Origin: Streptomyces umbrinus
GTDB taxonomy: Bacteria; Actinomycetota; Actinomycetes; Streptomycetales; Streptomycetaceae
DNA: 64,000 nucleotides
Direction: 5' to 3'
NCBI RefSeq assembly: GCF_030817415.1
Contig: NZ_JAUSZI010000002.1
Location: 4,526,001-4,590,000, forward strand
The notes beneath the pieces are model-generated. The model was not told the DNA's origin. It did not search any database and was given only the letters and a program-made list of their open reading frames with translations. A program made the translations under genes and the position numbers. The first letter of the stretch is position 1. Each line of letters begins with the position of its first letter. Below, one piece after another: positions 19,512-29,666 of the stretch.

Positions 19512-20030
19512 CTACTCCGTCTTCAGGGCTTGGGCCATCTTCGTCAGCTGCGCGAAGGACGCCGTGCCGGTCACGACCGTCGTCGAGCCCTTCTCCCGGA
19601 GGACGAGGGCGTCGTACTTCGCGCCCTCGTACCGCTCCCAGGAGCGCTCGCCGATGCGCTGCGTCGTGTTCGTCTCCTCGGCACCCTGGCTCGCGTCGTC
19701 GATGAACGTGACGGGCTTCTGAGTCGACTGCTCGATCGCCACGTACTCACCGTCGGGGTCGTGGAAGCCGAGGTGCCACGCGTCGAAGTCGGCGCCCTGG
19801 AACCGCACCGACGTGGCCTTCCACTCCTTGGCCAGGCCCTCGGGCGCCGCCACCGGATAGGCGGCCGCGCGGCGGGCCGTCAGGAGCTCCACGCGGTAGT
19901 CGACCCGCTTGAGAGGGGGCTCCGAGTCGTCATTGGGAATGAAGACGTAGATGAAGCCCGCGACTATGCCGATCAGGCCCAGGGACAACACCATGTCCCG
20001 GACCGACTGCTTGCCTTTCATACCTGCCAC
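19512..20030 (-). CDS. DUF4245 membrane-anchored protein
   Basis: About 172 residues. A short cytoplasmic N-terminus with [12 protein letters not shown] is followed by one transmembrane helix (about residues 15-32) and an extracytoplasmic domain with [19 protein letters not shown] and [10 protein letters not shown]. This matches the actinobacterial DUF4245 family of unknown function. The start is GTG 20030 (MAGMKGK) or ATG 20021. It is divergent from glpX, as I remember for other Streptomyces. Confidence 0.82.
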   Translation of the reverse strand: MAGMKGKQSVRDMVLSLGLIGIVAGFIYVFIPNDDSEPPLKRVDYRVELLTARRAAAYPVAAPEGLAKEWKATSVRFQGADFDAWHLGFHDPDGEYVAIEQSTQKPVTFIDDASQGAEETNTTQRIGERSWERYEGAKYDALVLREKGSTTVVTGTASFAQLTKMAQALKTE

Positions 20031-20155
20031 GTCCCCATCGTCGCAGGTGTACTGGTCTGCTCATCCGTGGGCCCCCCTGCTCATTTTGTCGGACTGAGGA
20101 TAGAGTCGGGCCGAACCCTCATCCGGCCGTCGTCGTATCAGAAAGGTGCGCTCCG

Positions 20156-21187
20156 ATGACCGAGCATCACTTGCCGTCCGAACTCGAGGTCCCGTCCGAG
20201 GCCCCCGACCGAAACCTCGCCCTTGAGCTCGTCCGGGTCACCGAAGCCGCCGCCATGGCCGCGGGCCGCTGGGTCGGCCGCGGCGACAAGAACGGCGCCG
20301 ACGGAGCGGCCGTACGGGCCATGCGGACCCTCGTCTCCACCGTCTCGATGAACGGCGTCGTCGTCATCGGGGAGGGCGAGAAGGACGAGGCCCCGATGCT
20401 CTTCAACGGGGAGCGCGTCGGAGACGGGACGGGCCCCGAGTGCGACATCGCCGTCGACCCGATCGACGGCACCACGCTCACCGCGAAGGGCATGACGAAC
20501 GCGATCGCGGTGCTGGCCGCCGCCGACCGCGGCACCATGTTCGACCCGTCCGCGGTCTTCTACATGGACAAGCTGGTCACCGGCCCCGAGGCCGCCGACT
20601 TCGTCGACATCAACGCGCCCGTGTCCGTGAACATCCGCCGGGTCGCCAAGGCCAAGCGCGTCACGCCCGAGGACGTCACGGTCGTCATCCTCGACCGGCC
20701 GCGCCACGACGGCATCATCAAGGAGATCCGGGAGACCGGCGCCCGCATCAAGCTCATCTCCGACGGCGATGTCGCGGGCTCGATCCTGGCGCTGCGCGAG
20801 GGCACCGGTATCGACCTGCTGCTCGGCATCGGCGGTACGCCCGAGGGCATCATCTCCGCCTGTGCGGTGAAGTGCCTGGGCGGCACGATCCAGGGCAAGT
20901 TGTGGCCCAAGGACGACGAGGAGCGCGCCCGGGCCGTCGACGCGGGCCACGACCTCGACCGGGTCCTGTTCACCGACGACCTGGTCTCCGGCGAGAACGT
21001 CTTCTTCGTCGCGACCGGGATCACCGACGGTGAGCTGCTGCGGGGGGTTCGGTATCGGCCCGAGACCGCGACGACCGACTCGATCGTGATGCGGTCGAAG
21101 TCGGGGACGGTGCGGCAGATCAACTCGGAGCACCGGTTGGCGAAGCTGCGGGCTTATAGCGCGATCGACTTCGATCGCGCCAAGTAG
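20156..21187 (+). CDS. glpX: Class II fructose-1,6-bisphosphatase
   Basis: 343 residues. It converts fructose-1,6-bisphosphate to fructose-6-phosphate in gluconeogenesis. The GlpX signatures are present: [12 protein letters not shown], the metal-binding DPIDGTTL near residue 100, GIGGTPEGI and the DDEERARA region. It is the standard actinobacterial FBPase type and has normal length. The ATG at 20156 has a GGTG-containing leader. Monocistronic. Confidence 0.95.
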   Translation: MTEHHLPSELEVPSEAPDRNLALELVRVTEAAAMAAGRWVGRGDKNGADGAAVRAMRTLVSTVSMNGVVVIGEGEKDEAPMLFNGERVGDGTGPECDIAVDPIDGTTLTAKGMTNAIAVLAAADRGTMFDPSAVFYMDKLVTGPEAADFVDINAPVSVNIRRVAKAKRVTPEDVTVVILDRPRHDGIIKEIRETGARIKLISDGDVAGSILALREGTGIDLLLGIGGTPEGIISACAVKCLGGTIQGKLWPKDDEERARAVDAGHDLDRVLFTDDLVSGENVFFVATGITDGELLRGVRYRPETATTDSIVMRSKSGTVRQINSEHRLAKLRAYSAIDFDRAK

Positions 21188-21337
21188 GTTCGCCGGCTGC
21201 GCCGTTCACTGCGGGCCGTCGGTAGCGCGGGTTCGTCTGGGCTGGTCGCGCCCCGCGGCGGAGCCGAAAAATGTCACAGCCCCGCGCCCCTGAAGGGGCG
21301 CAACCTGGCCGGCGCTGTACGGCAACGGCTGATTCTT

Positions 21338-21386
21338 GTACGGTGATGGGGCGCCCCTTGTGCGGAGGGGCGCCCCATCGCCGTAC
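21338..21386. terminator. Hairpin between glpX and the WhiB-like gene
   Basis: GATGGGGCGCCCCT (21345-21358) pairs perfectly with 21366-21379, and pairing extends outward to 21338/21386 with one wobble. It lies 3 bp beyond the WhiB-like stop on the minus strand. Confidence 0.75.
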
Positions 21387-21389
21387 GAG

Positions 21390-21767
21390 TCAGCCGGCGG
21401 CGGCTATCGGGCCTGTGGCGCGGGCCGCCTTCTGCAGTTCGAGGTCGCGGCGGCGGCGCCGGGCCAGGACCACTCGGCGCTCGGCAGCGGTGAGGCCGCC
21501 CCATACTCCGTACGGCTCGGGTTGCAGCAGTGCGTGTTCGCGGCATTCGACCATCACCGGACAGCGTGCGCAGACCCGCTTTGCCGCCTCCTCCCGGGAC
21601 AGCCGGGCCGCGGTGGGTTCTTTCGAGGGCGCGAAGAACAGCCCGGCCTCGTCCCGGCGGCACACGGCCTCCGTGTGCCAAGGGGCGTCCTGGTCCCTGT
21701 CGCGCACCGGCACCGGCTGGGGCGGAACGGCAGCGACCTGCAGGGACTGATGCGGCGGATGCAGCAC
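21390..21767 (-). CDS. wblI: WhiB-family iron-sulfur transcription factor
   Basis: 125 residues. The four cluster-ligating cysteines C36, C66, C69 and C75 (CARCPVMVEC) are followed by the G-[V]-W-G-G turn at 87-91 and a basic C-terminal tail (RRVVLARRRRRDLE). WhiB-like proteins bind [4Fe-4S] and work with sigma factors in development and stress control. It is not WblE or WblC by sequence. The symbol rests on my memory that wblI neighbours glpX in S. coelicolor and should be treated as tentative. Convergent with glpX. Confidence 0.85.
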   Translation of the reverse strand: MLHPPHQSLQVAAVPPQPVPVRDRDQDAPWHTEAVCRRDEAGLFFAPSKEPTAARLSREEAAKRVCARCPVMVECREHALLQPEPYGVWGGLTAAERRVVLARRRRRDLELQKAARATGPIAAAG

Positions 21768-21930
21768 GGTCTACTCCTGACGACGGCTTCGCGAGCGAGA
21801 GACGATGCAGCAAGGCCTACCCGCTGTACGCGCGCCTATGCACTCAGTTCCGAAGCGCGGGAGATCCCGACCGGCACTGGACCGTCACTACTGGACCAAT
21901 ACCCTCCGCTGGCCGCGAAATTCGCGACCG

Positions 21931-22632
21931 TCAATGCCCGAGGTGTTTGCGCAACTTGGCGTTCACCCGGTCCCCGACCCGGTCGAGGATGTCCTCGATC
22001 AGCTTGCCCCGCTTGGGTTTTGCCTCGATATTTCCCAGTACGGCCAGTCCGTCCACGTACACCACGGGTGCGTCGTGGTCCGCCGAATCGAGCGTGTCCA
22101 CCTCGAAGTTGCCGAGGACCCCGCCGCCGTTGCCGCGCAACGACACGTTCTCCGGGACGCGGATCTCGACGTTGCCGAAGACCGCTATCGCCTTGATCAC
22201 GACCTGCTGGTGCTCGAAGACCGCCTCGCTGAGGTCTATCTCCACGCTGCCGAAGATCGCGTACGCGTGCGTGCGGCGGCCGATGCGCCAGCGGCCCTTG
22301 CGGACCGCGGCGCTGAACACCGCCACCACGTTCTCCTCGGCGACCGGGGGGACCGTGCCCGGGGTGGGGCGGTTCGGCGCCGGGGCGAACGTCGCCGCCG
22401 AGTGGGACCGATGGGCCACCGGCAGGTCCGCCACGAGTGGTTCCAGCTCGCCGACGGTCTTCGCGCGGAAGACGTCCTCGACCCGCTCGGAGTGCTCCTC
22501 CGCGGTGAGGCGGCCCTCGGCGAGGGCCTCGCGCAGGATGTCCGCCGTCCGGTCGCGGTCGGCGTCGGACGCCCGGAGGTCGGTCTGCTTCCGAAGGTCG
22601 GGTGCGGGTGCGGTGCGCTTCTCTAGGTCCAC
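21931..22632 (-). CDS. DUF1707 protein with LiaF-like C-terminal domain
   Basis: 233 residues. Residues 18-70 are a DUF1707 domain (LRASDADRDRTADILREALA, then EGRLTAEEHSERV). After a linker, the C-terminal half has repeated beta segments VFSAAVRKGRW, AIFGSVEIDL, AVFGNVEIRVP and VLGNFEVDTL, as in LiaF/cell-wall-active-antibiotic-response proteins. There is no transmembrane helix. The function is probably envelope-stress related, by family only. The start is GTG 22632. Confidence 0.82.
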   Translation of the reverse strand: MDLEKRTAPAPDLRKQTDLRASDADRDRTADILREALAEGRLTAEEHSERVEDVFRAKTVGELEPLVADLPVAHRSHSAATFAPAPNRPTPGTVPPVAEENVVAVFSAAVRKGRWRIGRRTHAYAIFGSVEIDLSEAVFEHQQVVIKAIAVFGNVEIRVPENVSLRGNGGGVLGNFEVDTLDSADHDAPVVYVDGLAVLGNIEAKPKRGKLIEDILDRVGDRVNAKLRKHLGH

Positions 22633-22788
22633 GACAGCAGCGTACCCAAACGCGATAGATCGCGACTAGAGGGTGTGGACGGCGAACTGAGCCTTACCTC
22701 ACAAGCTCGGTGTCGGTAGCAGGTTCTACGCTGGTGTGCGCCCGCCAACGGAGGCCGGCCGCTGTCTGTCGATGAAGGATTTGGCGAG

Positions 22789-24480
22789 ATGCCGCATAAT
22801 TCCCCCCCGCCCAGCCCGGCGTTCGCGTACACCGATCTGCTCCCCCAGGGAGAGGACACCACCCCCTACCGGCTGGTGACCTCCGAGGGTGTCTCCACCT
22901 TCGAGGCCGACGGGCGCACGTTCCTCAAGGTGGAGCCGGAGGCTCTGCGCACGCTCGCCGCCGAGGCCATCCACGACATCCAGCACTATCTGCGGCCGGC
23001 GCACCTCGCCCAGCTGCGGCGCATCATCGACGACCCCGAGGCGTCGGGCAACGACAAGTTCGTCGCGCTGGACCTCCTGAAGAACGCGAACATCGCCGCC
23101 GCGGGCGTCCTGCCCATGTGCCAGGACACCGGCACGGCGATCGTCATGGGCAAACGCGGGCAGAACGTGCTCACCGAGGGCGGCGACGAGGCCGCGCTGA
23201 GCCGCGGAATCTACGACGCCTACCTGAACCTCAACCTGCGCTACTCGCAGATGGCCCCTCTCACCATGTGGGACGAGAAGAACACCGGGTCGAACCTGCC
23301 CGCCCAGATCGAGCTGTACGCGACGGACGGCGGCGCCTACAAGTTCCTCTTCATGGCCAAGGGCGGCGGCTCGGCCAACAAGTCGTTCCTCTACCAGGAG
23401 ACGAAGGCCGTTCTGAACGAGTCCTCCATGATGAAGTTCCTGGAGGAGAAGATCCGCTCCCTGGGTACCGCGGCCTGCCCGCCCTACCACCTGGCGATCG
23501 TCGTCGGCGGTACGAGCGCCGAGTACGCCCTGAAGACCGCGAAGTACGCCTCCGCGCACTACCTGGACGAGATCCCGGCCGAGGGCTCCGAACTCGGACA
23601 CGGCTTCCGGGACAAGGAGCTGGAGGAGAAGGTCTTCGAGCTGACGCAGCGGATCGGGATCGGGGCGCAGTTCGGCGGCAAGTACTTCTGTCACGACGTG
23701 CGTGTGGTGCGGCTGCCGCGGCACGGGGCGTCCTGTCCGGTCGCCATCGCCGTGTCCTGCTCCGCGGACCGGCAGGCCGTCGCGAAGATCACCGCCGAGG
23801 GCGTCTTCCTTGAGCAGTTGGAGACCGACCCGGCGCGGTTCCTGCCGGAGACCACGGGCGAGCACCTCGACGAGGCGTCGGACGTCGTCAAGATCGACCT
23901 GAACCAGCCCATGGACGACATCCTCGCCGAGCTCACCAAGTTCCCGGTGAAGACCCGGCTGTCCCTCTCCGGGCCGCTCGTCGTGGCGCGGGACATCGCG
24001 CACGCCAAGATCAAGGAGCGGTTGGACGCGGGCGAGGAGATGCCGCAGTACCTGAAGGACCACCCCGTGTACTACGCGGGGCCGGCCAAGACGCCCGAGG
24101 GGTACGCGTCCGGGTCGTTCGGGCCCACCACGGCCGGGCGGATGGACTCGTACGTGGAGCAGTTCCAGGCGGCGGGTGGGTCCAAGGTGATGCTCGCCAA
24201 GGGGAACCGGTCCGTGCAGGTCACCAACGCCTGTGACGCGCACGGTGGTTTCTACCTCGGCTCCATCGGGGGCCCCGCCGCGCGGCTTGCGCAGGACTGC
24301 ATCAAGAAGGTCGAGGTCGTCGAGTACGAGGAGCTCGGGATGGAGGCCGTGTGGAAGATCGAGGTGGAGGACTTCCCGGCGTTCATCGTCGTCGATGACA
24401 AGGGCAACGACTTCTTCAAGGACCCGGCGCCGGCGCCTACGTTCACGTCCATTCCTGTGCGGGGGCCTGGGCTGGGTTAG
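22789..24480 (+). CDS. Class I fumarate hydratase (4Fe-4S)
   Basis: 563 residues, a single-chain class I fumarase interconverting fumarate and malate. The N-terminal domain carries [11 protein letters not shown] (cluster ligand near residue 110) and [15 protein letters not shown]; the central part has [14 protein letters not shown] and [18 protein letters not shown]. The C-terminal beta domain has [24 protein letters not shown] and GPTTAGRMD. The class II enzyme follows on the same strand 274 bp later, giving an oxygen-sensitive and an iron-independent pair. Confidence 0.94.
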   Translation: MPHNSPPPSPAFAYTDLLPQGEDTTPYRLVTSEGVSTFEADGRTFLKVEPEALRTLAAEAIHDIQHYLRPAHLAQLRRIIDDPEASGNDKFVALDLLKNANIAAAGVLPMCQDTGTAIVMGKRGQNVLTEGGDEAALSRGIYDAYLNLNLRYSQMAPLTMWDEKNTGSNLPAQIELYATDGGAYKFLFMAKGGGSANKSFLYQETKAVLNESSMMKFLEEKIRSLGTAACPPYHLAIVVGGTSAEYALKTAKYASAHYLDEIPAEGSELGHGFRDKELEEKVFELTQRIGIGAQFGGKYFCHDVRVVRLPRHGASCPVAIAVSCSADRQAVAKITAEGVFLEQLETDPARFLPETTGEHLDEASDVVKIDLNQPMDDILAELTKFPVKTRLSLSGPLVVARDIAHAKIKERLDAGEEMPQYLKDHPVYYAGPAKTPEGYASGSFGPTTAGRMDSYVEQFQAAGGSKVMLAKGNRSVQVTNACDAHGGFYLGSIGGPAARLAQDCIKKVEVVEYEELGMEAVWKIEVEDFPAFIVVDDKGNDFFKDPAPAPTFTSIPVRGPGLG

Positions 24481-24520
24481 CCGTGGCCGCGGCGGGGTTT
24501 CCTCGCCCCCGCCGCCCCTA

Positions 24521-24562
24521 CCCTCCCCCACTCTCGGCTTCGCTCGAGCGGGGGGACCCCCA
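24521..24562 (+). repeat. Dispersed palindromic repeat B (intergenic copy)
   Basis: CCCTCCCCCACTCTCGGCTT followed by CGCTCGAGCGGGGGGACCCC and CA. The same 42-bp element, with two base differences, is found inside the SPFH gene at 34209, and a diverged inverted copy at 34729. Confidence 0.8.
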
Positions 24563-24606
24563 CCGTCCCTGACTCAGGGGCTCCGCCCCCGAACCCCCAA
24601 AAGACT

Positions 24607-24649
24607 GCGCAGTTCCCCGCGCCCCTAAAAGGGGCGCGGGGAACTGCGC
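24607..24649. terminator. Palindrome A copy between the fumarase genes
   Basis: Perfect 20-bp arms (24607-24626 and 24630-24649; sequence GCGCAGTTCCCCGCGCCCCT) around AAA. It is one of the best-preserved copies of the dispersed family. Confidence 0.8.
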
Positions 24650-24754
24650 GATCAGCCACACCTGGGCCCGCACCCGACAACGCACCCCACGGGGTCTGGG
24701 GCGGAGCCCCAGGGGACGGGAATGGGTAGGGGCGGCGGGGGCGCTGTACGTCTC

Positions 24755-26140
24755 ATGAGCGACTACCGGATCGAACACGACTCCATGGGTGAGGTCCGCG
24801 TCCCCGCGGACGCGAAATGGCGGGCGCAGACCCAGCGTGCCGTCGAGAACTTCCCCATCTCCGGGCAGCGGATCGAGCGGGCGCACATCGAGGCCCTCGC
24901 CAGGATCAAGGCGGCCGCGGCCAAGGTGAACGCCGGGCTCGGGGTGCTCGACAAGGACGTGTCGGAGGCCATCCAGGAAGCTGCCGCGGAGGTCGTGGAC
25001 GGGAAGTGGGACGACCACTTCCCCGTGGACGTTTTTCAGACAGGCTCCGGGACCTCGTCCAACATGAACACGAACGAGGTCATCGCCACGCTGGCGACGG
25101 AACGGCTCGGCAGGGACGTACATCCGAACGACCATGTGAACGCCTCGCAGTCCAGCAACGACGTCTTCCCCTCGTCCATCCACATCGCCGCGACCGCCGC
25201 CGTCACCCGCGATCTCGTCCCCGCCCTGGAGCACCTCGCGGACGCGCTCACCCGCAAGTCCGAGGAGTTCGCCGACGTCGTGAAGTCCGGGCGTACGCAT
25301 CTGATGGACGCGACGCCCGTGACGCTCGGGCAGGAGTTCGGCGGGTATGCCGCCCAGGTGCGGTACGGGGTCGAGCGGCTTCAGGCCTCCCTGCCGCGGC
25401 TCGCCGAGCTGCCGCTCGGGGGGACCGCGGTGGGGACCGGGATCAATACCCCGCCCGGGTTCTCCGCCGCCGTGATCGCCGAGGTCGCGCGGAGCACCGG
25501 GCTGCCGCTCACCGAGGCGCGCGACCACTTCGAGGCGCAGGGGGCGCGCGACGGGATCGTCGAGACCAGTGGGCAGCTGCGGACCATCGCAGTGGGGCTC
25601 ACGAAGATCTCGAATGACCTTCGGTGGATGGCCTCCGGGCCCCGGACCGGTCTGGCCGAGATCAGTCTTCCCGACCTCCAGCCCGGGTCGTCGATCATGC
25701 CGGGCAAGGTCAATCCGGTCATTCCCGAGGCCGTACTGATGGTCGCCGCGCAGGTGACCGGCAACGACGCGACGATCGCCACTGCCGGAGCCTCCGGAAA
25801 CTTCGAGCTCAACGTGATGCTGCCGGTAATCGCCAGGAACGTACTGGAGTCGATCCGGCTCCTCGCGAACGTCTCCCGGCTGCTCGCCGACCGGACCGTC
25901 GACGGGATCACCGCCGACCGCGAGCGGGCCCGCGAGTACGCCGAGTCGTCGCCGTCCGTCGTGACGCCGCTGAACAAGTACATCGGCTACGAGGAGGCCG
26001 CGAAGGTCGCCAAGAAGGCCCTCGCCGAGCGGAGGACCATCCGTGAGGTCGTCCTGGAGTCGGGGTACGTCGAGCGGGGAGATCTCACCCGGGAACAGCT
26101 CGACGAGGCCCTGGATGTCCTGCGGATGACGCGCCCGTAA
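24755..26140 (+). CDS. fumC: Class II fumarate hydratase
   Basis: 461 residues of the aspartase/fumarase superfamily. It has [39 protein letters not shown] and the signature [15 protein letters not shown] near residue 312, whose loop Ser is catalytic. It is a heat-stable, iron-free TCA-cycle enzyme. [14 protein letters not shown] at ATG 24755 is the normal N-terminus; the ATG 11 codons upstream lies in repeat-derived sequence. Confidence 0.95.
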   Translation: MSDYRIEHDSMGEVRVPADAKWRAQTQRAVENFPISGQRIERAHIEALARIKAAAAKVNAGLGVLDKDVSEAIQEAAAEVVDGKWDDHFPVDVFQTGSGTSSNMNTNEVIATLATERLGRDVHPNDHVNASQSSNDVFPSSIHIAATAAVTRDLVPALEHLADALTRKSEEFADVVKSGRTHLMDATPVTLGQEFGGYAAQVRYGVERLQASLPRLAELPLGGTAVGTGINTPPGFSAAVIAEVARSTGLPLTEARDHFEAQGARDGIVETSGQLRTIAVGLTKISNDLRWMASGPRTGLAEISLPDLQPGSSIMPGKVNPVIPEAVLMVAAQVTGNDATIATAGASGNFELNVMLPVIARNVLESIRLLANVSRLLADRTVDGITADRERAREYAESSPSVVTPLNKYIGYEEAAKVAKKALAERRTIREVVLESGYVERGDLTREQLDEALDVLRMTRP

Positions 26141-26201
26141 CGTCATTCGGCCCGGCGCGCGAACCGTGACGCGCGCCGCAGCGTCGTATGCCATGGGCAC
26201 C

Positions 26202-26207
26202 TAATAT
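26202..26207 (+). promoter_or_regulatory. Candidate -10 box TAATAT
   Basis: TAATAT sits 6 bp before ATG 26214, so the expected transcription start coincides with that ATG. Either the DUF402 mRNA is leaderless or translation starts at GTG 26232. Confidence 0.4.
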
Positions 26208-26213
26208 CTGTTC

Positions 26214-26906
26214 ATGGCAGAGGGTGAAGCGGTGACACACGTGGAAGCGGGCGGGTCGGCGGCGTACTGGAACCCCGGGAGTCGGATCCTGTGGCGTTAC
26301 CGGGAGAACGCCGGCGAACGCTTCCACATCGTGCGCCCCGTGACCGTCGTGCGGGACGACGAGGAGCTGCTCGCCGTGTGGCTGGCCCCCGGGACGGAGT
26401 GCGTGAAGCCCGTCCTCGCCGACGGGACGCCCGTGCACGTGGAGCCGCTGGAGTCCCGTTACACCAAGCCCAGGACCGTGCAGCGCGGCCACTGGTTCGG
26501 CACCGGCGTGCTGAAGCTGGCGCGGCCCGGTGAGCCGTGGTCGGTGTGGCTGTTCTGGGAGCCGGGCTGGCAGTTCAAGAACTGGTACGTCAACTTGGAG
26601 GAACCGCTGGCCAGATGGGCCGGCGGGGTGGACTCCGAGGACCACTTCCTCGACATCTCGGTGAACCCGGACCGGACTTGGGACTGGCGCGACGAGGACG
26701 AGTTCGCGCAGGCCCAGCGGGACGGCCTGATGGACGCCCGACTGGCCGCGCGGGTGCGGGAGGCCGGCCGGGCCGCGGTGGAGGTGATCCGCGCCTGGGG
26801 CCCGCCGTTGTCGGACGGCTGGCAGCACTGGCGCCCGGATCCGTCCTGGTCCGTACCGTCACTGCCGGACGACTGGGATCGTACGCCCGCGCACGTGTCC
26901 ACATGA
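26214..26906 (+). CDS. DUF402-domain protein
   Basis: 230 residues. The conserved DUF402 core has WFGTGVLKLARPGEPWSVWL, WQFKNWYVNLEEP and FLDISVNPDRTWDWRDEDEF. The DUF402 fold includes nucleoside diphosphatase-like enzymes (the Ntdp/FomD type) that use carboxylates to bind metal. The start may be ATG 26214, possibly leaderless, or GTG 26232 (MTHVEAGG) after GAGGGTGAAG. It follows fumC but probably has its own promoter. Confidence 0.85.
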   Translation: MAEGEAVTHVEAGGSAAYWNPGSRILWRYRENAGERFHIVRPVTVVRDDEELLAVWLAPGTECVKPVLADGTPVHVEPLESRYTKPRTVQRGHWFGTGVLKLARPGEPWSVWLFWEPGWQFKNWYVNLEEPLARWAGGVDSEDHFLDISVNPDRTWDWRDEDEFAQAQRDGLMDARLAARVREAGRAAVEVIRAWGPPLSDGWQHWRPDPSWSVPSLPDDWDRTPAHVST

Positions 26907-27081
26907 GACCCTTGATGTGCCCCCGTGGTAGAACCGTAGGATCGTCCTCCGCAACGAACAGTCACGGTCGGTGCGCAGCACCGTCGTTGAGGAGTGGTGG
27001 TCGGGTGGCGGGCGGGCGCGAGGCGACAACTCCCGGAGCACACGCTGGGCTTGACCGAACGTCACCGAGGGGCGGCAGGAC

Positions 27082-27291
27082 GTGAGCGAGGGACACGAGG
27101 GCCACAGCGGTACGGTCAGGAGACGGCCGGACGGGCTGTTCCCGCCGGTGCCCGACGGTCCCTCTTCTGAGAGGCTGTCTGACCACGCGGTGATTCCGTT
27201 CCCGGGGCACGCATTCCGGGTATCGGGATTTCTGCGGGACGAACTGCACGCACGGCGCGCAGCACCGGACGGATGGATTCGACACGCGTGA
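27082..27291 (+). CDS. Small ORF upstream of the SpoIIE-type phosphatase gene
   Basis: 69 codons starting at GTG 27082 after a GAGGGGCGGCAGGAC leader, with GC-rich third positions. The product begins MSEGHEGHSGTVRRRPDGLF and has no recognised domain. Its end overlaps the ATG of the phosphatase gene (27273) by 19 bp in another frame, so it may couple translation of that gene. It could also be the true N-terminus after a frameshift. A real gene is probable but not certain. Confidence 0.4.
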   Translation: MSEGHEGHSGTVRRRPDGLFPPVPDGPSSERLSDHAVIPFPGHAFRVSGFLRDELHARRAAPDGWIRHA

Positions 27292-29483
27292 CGGAGCACC
27301 CCACCTCCCACGAGCGCCGCCAGCCAAGCGCTGCCCGGCCCACCGCCCCCGCGGACCCCCGCGGGGCGCTTCTGCGTACCCCGGAGCCGCCGGCGCAGGG
27401 TTCCACCGGTTTACCCGCACAGGGACGGCCGGCCGAGGCCCCCGCCTCGCCCGGGATCCCGGGCGCGCCCGCTTCCGACGGCCAGGGCCCGACCGGCTCC
27501 CCCACGCCCCCGGGCGCCCTCGCCGCCGCCACGGGCACGCCCGCCGCGTCCGGGACCCCGGCCGACAGCCAGGGCCCGCCCGCGCCCTCCGGCGGTCACG
27601 GCCCGACGGACGCTCCCGCCGGATCGGGATCCGAGCATTCCCAGCCGTCCGTCACGGAGCCGGACCCGCATCGCCCGCGGCCCGCGCCCGAGACCATCCC
27701 GGCCCAGTCGGGTGCCGAGGCGGCCGCGGTCCAGAGCGGCAAGGAGCGGCGTACGGGGCAGGGGACCGCGCCGGGCACTCCCATGCCCATGCGCCGGGAC
27801 GGCGACCGGCTGCGCTTCGTGGGGGCCGCCACCCGGCGGATCGCCCGCGGCATCGACCTCGACGAGATCGTGATGGGCCTGTGCCGGGCCACCGTGCCGA
27901 CCTTCTCGGACGCGATCCTCGTCTATCTGCGCGACCCGCTGCCCGTCGGCGACGAACGGCCCACCGGGCCCGTCGTGCTGCGGCTGCGGCGCACGGACCG
28001 GATCCCCGAGGACCGGGACACCGAGGGCTTCCTGCTGCCCGCGCTCCAGCCCGAGCCCGACCTCGGCATCACCGCCGAGCTGTGCACCGTACGGCCCGGC
28101 GGCGCGCTGAACGAGGTGCTGCGCGGTGTCCGGCCCGTCTTCGCGGACGCGCCCGCCGCACGGGCCGCGCTGCCCGAGCTGATCGGCGAGGACCTGACCG
28201 TGCCCGGCGGCCAGCGGGCGATCCTCGCCCCGCTGAGGGGCCGCCGCCGTGTGATCGGCGCCGCGCTGTTCCTGCGCCGCCCGGACCGGCCCGCGTTCGA
28301 GACCGACGATCTGCTCGTCGCGGCCCAGCTCGCCACGCACAGCGCCCTCGGCATCGACAAGGCCGTGCTGTACGGGCGCGAGGCGTACATCGCGGACGAG
28401 CTGCAGCGCACGATGCTGCCCGAGACGCTGCCCCGGCCGACCGGCGTGCGGCTGGCGTCCCGCTATCTGCCTGCCGCGGAGACGGCCAGGGTCGGCGGCG
28501 ACTGGTACGACGCGATCCCGCTGCCCGGCAGCCGGGTCGCCCTCGTCGTCGGTGACGTCATGGGCCACTCCATGACCTCGGCCGCGATCATGGGCCAACT
28601 GCGGACGACCGCACAGACCCTCGCAGGGCTCGACCTGCCGCCGCAGGAGGTCCTGCACCACCTGGACGAGCAGGCCCAGCGGCTCGGCACCGACCGCATG
28701 GCTACCTGCCTGTACGCGGTGTACGACCCGGTCGCGCACCGCATCACCATCGCCAACGCGGGCCATCCCCCGCCCGTCCTGCTCCACCTGGGCGGCCGGG
28801 CCGAGGTCCTGCGCGTACCGCCGGGCGCCCCGATCGGTGTCGGCGGGGTGGACTTCGAGGCGGTCGAGCTGGACGCGCCCGCCGGCGCCACCCTGCTGCT
28901 CTACACCGACGGCCTGGTCGAGTCGCGGCTGCGTGACGTGTGGACCGGTATAGAACAGCTGCGCGAGAAGCTCGCCGCCACCGCGCAGCTGACCGGCGCC
29001 GACCATCCGCCGCCCCTTGAGGCGCTGTGCGACGAGGTGCTCGACATGCTCGGCCCGGGCGACCGGGACGACGACATCGCGCTGCTCGCCGCCCGCTTCG
29101 ACGGGATCGCGCCGAGCGACGTCGCGTTCTGGCATCTGGACCCCGAGGACGCGGCGCCCGGCCGGGCCCGCCGACTGGCCCGCAAGGCGCTCTCCCGTTG
29201 GGGTCTGGAGGAGCTCACGGACTCCCTGGAGCTGCTCGTCAGTGAGGTCGTGACGAACGCCGTGCGCTACACGTCACGGCCGGTCACGCTGCGTCTGCTC
29301 CGTACGGACGTGCTGCGCTGCGAGGTCGGTGACGACGTGCCGCAGTTGCCGCGGCTGCGGCAGGCACGGGCCACGGACGAGGGCGGCCGCGGGCTCTACC
29401 TGGTGAACAAGCTGGCCAGGCGGTGGGGCGCGACCCGGCTCAGCACGGGAAAGGTGGTCTGGTTCGAGCTGAACCACGGCTGA
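27273..29483 (+). CDS. SpoIIE-type PP2C phosphatase with GAF and anti-sigma kinase-like domains
   Basis: 736 residues. A disordered Pro/Ala/Gly-rich N-terminus (1-170) is followed by a GAF-like sensor (about 190-370) and a SpoIIE/PP2C domain (about 375-610) with RVGGDWYDAIPL, VGDVMGHSM, ANAGHPPPVLL, YTDGLVESR and the metal Asp in GDRDDDIALL. A C-terminal HATPase_c domain has SEVVTNAVRY and GGRGLYLVNKLARRWG. Such proteins dephosphorylate anti-anti-sigma factors and can act as switch kinases in sigma-factor control. Cytoplasmic. Confidence 0.9.
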   Translation: MDSTRVTEHPTSHERRQPSAARPTAPADPRGALLRTPEPPAQGSTGLPAQGRPAEAPASPGIPGAPASDGQGPTGSPTPPGALAAATGTPAASGTPADSQGPPAPSGGHGPTDAPAGSGSEHSQPSVTEPDPHRPRPAPETIPAQSGAEAAAVQSGKERRTGQGTAPGTPMPMRRDGDRLRFVGAATRRIARGIDLDEIVMGLCRATVPTFSDAILVYLRDPLPVGDERPTGPVVLRLRRTDRIPEDRDTEGFLLPALQPEPDLGITAELCTVRPGGALNEVLRGVRPVFADAPAARAALPELIGEDLTVPGGQRAILAPLRGRRRVIGAALFLRRPDRPAFETDDLLVAAQLATHSALGIDKAVLYGREAYIADELQRTMLPETLPRPTGVRLASRYLPAAETARVGGDWYDAIPLPGSRVALVVGDVMGHSMTSAAIMGQLRTTAQTLAGLDLPPQEVLHHLDEQAQRLGTDRMATCLYAVYDPVAHRITIANAGHPPPVLLHLGGRAEVLRVPPGAPIGVGGVDFEAVELDAPAGATLLLYTDGLVESRLRDVWTGIEQLREKLAATAQLTGADHPPPLEALCDEVLDMLGPGDRDDDIALLAARFDGIAPSDVAFWHLDPEDAAPGRARRLARKALSRWGLEELTDSLELLVSEVVTNAVRYTSRPVTLRLLRTDVLRCEVGDDVPQLPRLRQARATDEGGRGLYLVNKLARRWGATRLSTGKVVWFELNHG

Positions 29484-29567
29484 GTCGGACGACGGCCGAG
29501 TCGATCCCTGATCGGGGGGTACCCACGGGAGACGCCCCCCGGCAGCCGAGTGAGACCCGAACCGGTA

Positions 29568-29582
29568 TTGGACCGCGTCCAA
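29568..29582. promoter_or_regulatory. Perfect palindrome TTGGACCGCGTCCAA before catalase
   Basis: TTGGAC-CGC-GTCCAA lies 84 bp upstream of the catalase start. It is a possible operator for a peroxide-responsive regulator; no such regulator gene is adjacent. Confidence 0.45.
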
Positions 29583-29666
29583 ATGTTGCCGACATCCCGT
29601 CGGCGGAGTTGACTGCTGGGGTGGCCGAAGCGACCTAACGACTCTCTTCTTGACGGGAGGACGCTC

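Noticed and set aside
22726..24531. Long minus-strand open frame (601 codons) opposite the class I fumarase
   Set aside because: The product is low-complexity His/Leu/Arg/Val-rich and is the mirror of a well-supported gene; a GC-rich third-position effect.
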